DNA of 64,000 nucleotides, from the NCBI RefSeq assembly GCF_026013365.1, contig NZ_JAPDOE010000009.1:62001-126000 (forward strand), read 5' to 3'. Shown one piece after another: positions 61,596 to 64,000 of this stretch. Positions within the stretch are counted from its first letter, which is position 1, and each line of letters opens with the position of its first letter. The stretch is from Paenibacillus sp. LS1. Lineage in GTDB: Bacteria > Bacillota > Bacilli > Paenibacillales > Paenibacillaceae. The notes under the pieces were generated by a model. That model worked only from the letters and a program-made list of their open reading frames with translations, had not been told where the DNA came from and ran no database searches. A program made the position numbers and the translations under genes.

Positions 61596-62360
61596 ATGAC
61601 TGAACGAAGATTTATTGGTAAAAAGGTAGTCATTACTGGGGCTGCTGGTGTATTTGGACGTTGGATTGCAAGAGCATATGCAGCCGAAGGGGCGAAACTT
61701 TATCTGTCCGATATTCGAGAAAACGCTCTAAGGGATGTAGCGGATGAACTGAAGCAGGAGGGTGTGGAGTTGCACTGGCATGTGACCAACCTTGTTGACG
61801 AACACTCCGTCAATGAATTGGTTCACGTGGTTGAACACCAATGGAATGCGCCAGATGTTGTGATCAATAATGCAGGGATATACCCATATCGCACACTGAT
61901 GAACATGACGCTTCAGGATTGGAATGATACGATGGATCTAAATCTGGCAGCACCGTTTCTACTCACACAGCAGTTTGCCAATCAGATGATTGTAAGCGGG
62001 GTGGAAGGCTCCTTCATTAATATAAGTTCGGGAGCCGCTTCCACCGCCGGTGTTGGCATGGGGAATTATTCCGTTTCCAAAGTAGGGATCGAGATGCTCA
62101 CCAAAACCTTTGCACTGGAATTGTCACCATATCGAATTCGGGTTAATGCCGTTGTACCGGGATATGCACCCGGCAGTGAGGTTAGTGTGATGACACAGGC
62201 ACATACGGAACATATGATTAAAATTACACCCTTAGGTCGGACGTCAGGTCCCGACGATGCTCCTCAAGCCATTTTGTATCTAACCTCGGAACTGGCTTCA
62301 TTTATAACGGGCAGCATACTGACGGTAGATGGCGGACGCACAGCGGGCAGACTGAAGTAG
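61596..62360 (+). CDS. SDR family oxidoreductase, end of the peptide operon
   Basis: A 254-residue short-chain dehydrogenase. The cofactor motif is TGAAGVFG, NNAG is near 90 and the catalytic YSVSK near 155-159, with SGAASTAG before it. ATG 61596 follows AAAGGAGAG, overlapping none of the previous gene. As the last gene of the operon, it may oxidise or reduce a hydroxy or keto product released from the imported compound; that is inference. Confidence 0.85.
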   Translation: MTERRFIGKKVVITGAAGVFGRWIARAYAAEGAKLYLSDIRENALRDVADELKQEGVELHWHVTNLVDEHSVNELVHVVEHQWNAPDVVINNAGIYPYRTLMNMTLQDWNDTMDLNLAAPFLLTQQFANQMIVSGVEGSFINISSGAASTAGVGMGNYSVSKVGIEMLTKTFALELSPYRIRVNAVVPGYAPGSEVSVMTQAHTEHMIKITPLGRTSGPDDAPQAILYLTSELASFITGSILTVDGGRTAGRLK

Positions 62361-62400
62361 CGAATGAGTCCTATACTATGATTGCAGCTGGCAAGTCATT

Positions 62401-63330
62401 TTATGGCAATGCCAGCTTGGAAGGAAGCTCGAACTCTGGAACGTACAGGTTACTTTGGAGTAGGGCGGCTCGAATATCCATCATCAGCTTCTCGCTCGCA
62501 GTACCAAGCGGAGTATTTCGTTTACGCAAAACGCCCACGATGGGGCCAACCTTCAGATCGGCAATAGGTTGGATAACCGTTCCCGGAATGGCAGGAGAGA
62601 TCGTAGCTATGGGAGCAATCGTTATACCCAATTTGGCTTGTACATAATATTTGTGAGATCGGATATTACTTATTTCGATACCCTGATAATCACTGTCAAT
62701 TTTCTCGGCCAACAGTTGTTCAATTCGAATTCGAATCGGGCAATTCGGAGGTGTGAACAGAAACGGTTGCCCTTTGAGATCCTGCAAATGTATTTCAGTA
62801 GCTTGAGCGAATGGATGCGTGTTGTACAACAATAAGGCCATGGGTTCAAAAAGAAGAGGCTGAAACTCGGTATCCAGACTAGTTTCTGGAGAAGGGCAGA
62901 CGGCAAAGTCAAGCTGTTCATCCACAACCAGCTCATTTAGCAACTTGCTGTCCCCAATACGGATGCTGAGTCTGATCTTTGGATTCTTCTCCACAAACGA
63001 AGACAGAATCGCCGGAAGTCTGTGACTCGCTGTTGGCTCGGATACTCCGATTCGCACATAACCGGCTTGCCCTTGCTGGATGTCCGAGATTGTATTCGTT
63101 AAGTACTCATATTCTTTAAGAAGCTGATCGGCTCTGGCGTAAAAAATTTTCCCCGCTTCCGTCAATTTAATCTTCTTTCCTCTGTCAATTAATTTCACAC
63201 CGAGATCCCCTTCAAGCTTCTGAATGTGTTGTGTGATGGCGGGTTGTGAATACTGCAATGCTTCTGCTGCCTGCTGAAAGCTTCCAAGCTTTACAATGGT
63301 TTGAAAGGTCTTAATCATTCGCATTTCCAT
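62401..63330 (-). CDS. LysR family transcriptional regulator
   Basis: A 309-residue LTTR. The N-terminal winged helix-turn-helix is in TIVKLGSFQQAAEALQYSQP (10-29) with ITQHIQKLE as the recognition helix. A C-terminal effector-binding domain follows from about residue 90. I start at ATG 63330, after AAAGGTG. It is convergent with the peptide operon and is the nearest candidate regulator for it, although the operon promoter lies 10 kb away. The divergent TetR gene is the other possible target. Confidence 0.9.
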   Translation of the reverse strand: MEMRMIKTFQTIVKLGSFQQAAEALQYSQPAITQHIQKLEGDLGVKLIDRGKKIKLTEAGKIFYARADQLLKEYEYLTNTISDIQQGQAGYVRIGVSEPTASHRLPAILSSFVEKNPKIRLSIRIGDSKLLNELVVDEQLDFAVCPSPETSLDTEFQPLLFEPMALLLYNTHPFAQATEIHLQDLKGQPFLFTPPNCPIRIRIEQLLAEKIDSDYQGIEISNIRSHKYYVQAKLGITIAPIATISPAIPGTVIQPIADLKVGPIVGVLRKRNTPLGTASEKLMMDIRAALLQSNLYVPEFELPSKLALP

Positions 63331-63521
63331 AGCAAACACCTTTCTTTATAAATGTATGTTTTAAATAATGATCTACAATTTCTCGATTAGTATAGCATGA
63401 ATAATGCATACTATTCCAATTGGAATTTAATATTTTGATAAACTCACCAAGCGCAGTCGCTTGGTGTATTTTCTTACTTTTGAACTGTTAACGTTTACAT
63501 TAAAATTTGAAATAAAAATGA

Positions 63522-63570
63522 TTGACAGTACTGATCTGAGCGGGTTTAATTATATAGACCGATTGTTATA
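63522..63570 (+). promoter_or_regulatory. Promoter and operator-like dyad of the TetR gene
   Basis: TTGACA (63522-63527), 17 bp, TTTAAT (63545-63550) form the promoter. The next bases TATAGACCGATTGTTATA contain an imperfect dyad, with ATAGACC as seen in LmrA/YxaF-type operators, positioned to repress the regulator's own gene. Confidence 0.6.
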
Positions 63571-63594
63571 ATTATTTGAAGGAAGTGGCTTTCG

Positions 63595-64000
63595 TTGAGT
63601 GAAAAGTCTAATGCTAGAGAGTCCATTGTCAGCACAGCAGCCAGACTGTTTTTTTCACAAGGATATCATGCGACCGGTCTGAATCAGATCATCAAGGAGA
63701 GTAGTACGCCGAAAGGGTCGTTGTACCATTATTTCCCGCATGGCAAGGAAGAGCTCGCGCACGAGTGTATTCAAAAAGCCAATGAACATATCCTGGAGAC
63801 ATTTGAGAAAACATTTGCAGCTCATGACAACACGGGGGATGCCATTCAGGGATTTATTCATGATTTGGCTCATGAAACAGAAGCAGCTGGTTTTACCGGG
63901 TTTTTGCCATTCAGCTTCTGGGCAGCTGTGGAGACATCATGTATTAGTCAGCAGTTGCGTGTTGCGTGTCAGGGTGTATTTGCAGATTGGCAGCATGTGA
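63595..64000 (+). CDS. TetR family regulator (YxaF/LmrA-like), cut by window end
   Basis: The first 135 codons of a TetR repressor. The start is TTG 63595 after GAAGGAAGTGG. The helix-turn-helix reads YHATGLNQIIKESSTPKGSL and continues YHYFPHGKEELA, as in YxaF/LmrA proteins that control quercetin- or drug-responsive genes. The ligand-binding domain begins and then runs off the window. The target is probably its own promoter and a downstream gene outside the window. Confidence 0.88.
   Translation, partial: MSEKSNARESIVSTAARLFFSQGYHATGLNQIIKESSTPKGSLYHYFPHGKEELAHECIQKANEHILETFEKTFAAHDNTGDAIQGFIHDLAHETEAAGFTGFLPFSFWAAVETSCISQQLRVACQGVFADWQHV

Noticed and set aside
1..64000. CRISPR arrays, tRNA, rRNA or prophage genes
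   Set aside because: No regularly spaced repeats, no cloverleaf or rRNA signatures, and no phage structural or integrase genes were seen.

Overview
The window looks like chromosomal DNA of a Paenibacillus-type Firmicute. The grounds are moderate GC, strong Gram-positive Shine-Dalgarno sites, frequent TTG/GTG starts, and the gene content: a secreted GH5/CBM46 cellulase, LicT/BglP antitermination, a BirA-type operator, a T-box leader, a CYP102-type P450 fusion and Msr-like ABC-F and BmrCD-like resistance loci. The genus is inferred. I saw no rRNA, tRNA, CRISPR array or prophage.

Layout. 0-8.3 kb is carbohydrate use: a secreted cellulase, an amidohydrolase, and a beta-glucoside set (6-phospho-beta-glucosidase, LicT antiterminator, PTS permease) with two RAT/terminator switches and CcpA cre sites. 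8.3-10.3 kb is an Msr-like ABC-F gene behind a two-stage leader; the gene has a frameshift. 10.4-13.7 kb is a biotin ECF transporter (bioY diverging from ecfA and an EcfA-EcfT fusion) around a shared BirA-type operator. 13.8-16.8 kb holds a small hypothetical gene, two GNAT acetyltransferases and a MerR/SDR pair. After a repeat-rich gap, 17.4-24.3 kb has a two-component system diverging from an envelope glycosylation set (GT39, GT2, GtrA, GtaB). 24.4-30.8 kb has a methyltransferase, a T-box-controlled asd, an SBF transporter, a lipoprotein, an SDR, a 56-residue zinc ribbon and a TauE exporter.

31.0-33.4 kb is a 793-residue protein with a normal polyprenyl synthase half and an unassigned aspartate-rich N-terminal half. 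It is followed by a four-PAS hybrid histidine kinase, a broken IS110-family element with a structured RNA-like 5' region, and an SgrR-like regulator diverging from an MFS exporter. 41.1-45.2 kb is a heterodimeric ABC exporter behind an attenuator leader with two small ORFs. 45.3-51.1 kb has ctaB, a thioredoxin-reductase-like flavoprotein and a self-sufficient P450 preceded by an overlapping small ORF. 51.3-63.3 kb has an M32 carboxypeptidase and an eight-gene peptide uptake and hydrolysis operon (Opp/Dpp transporter, M20, M28, SDR) with a LysR regulator. A TetR gene runs off the right edge.

The strongest themes are RNA-level regulation (two RATs, one T-box, two antibiotic-type attenuators, one overlapping upstream ORF) and a dispersed family of about 190-200 bp inverted-repeat elements next to several of the accessory genes. 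All calls come from reading the sequence by eye; no database search was run.
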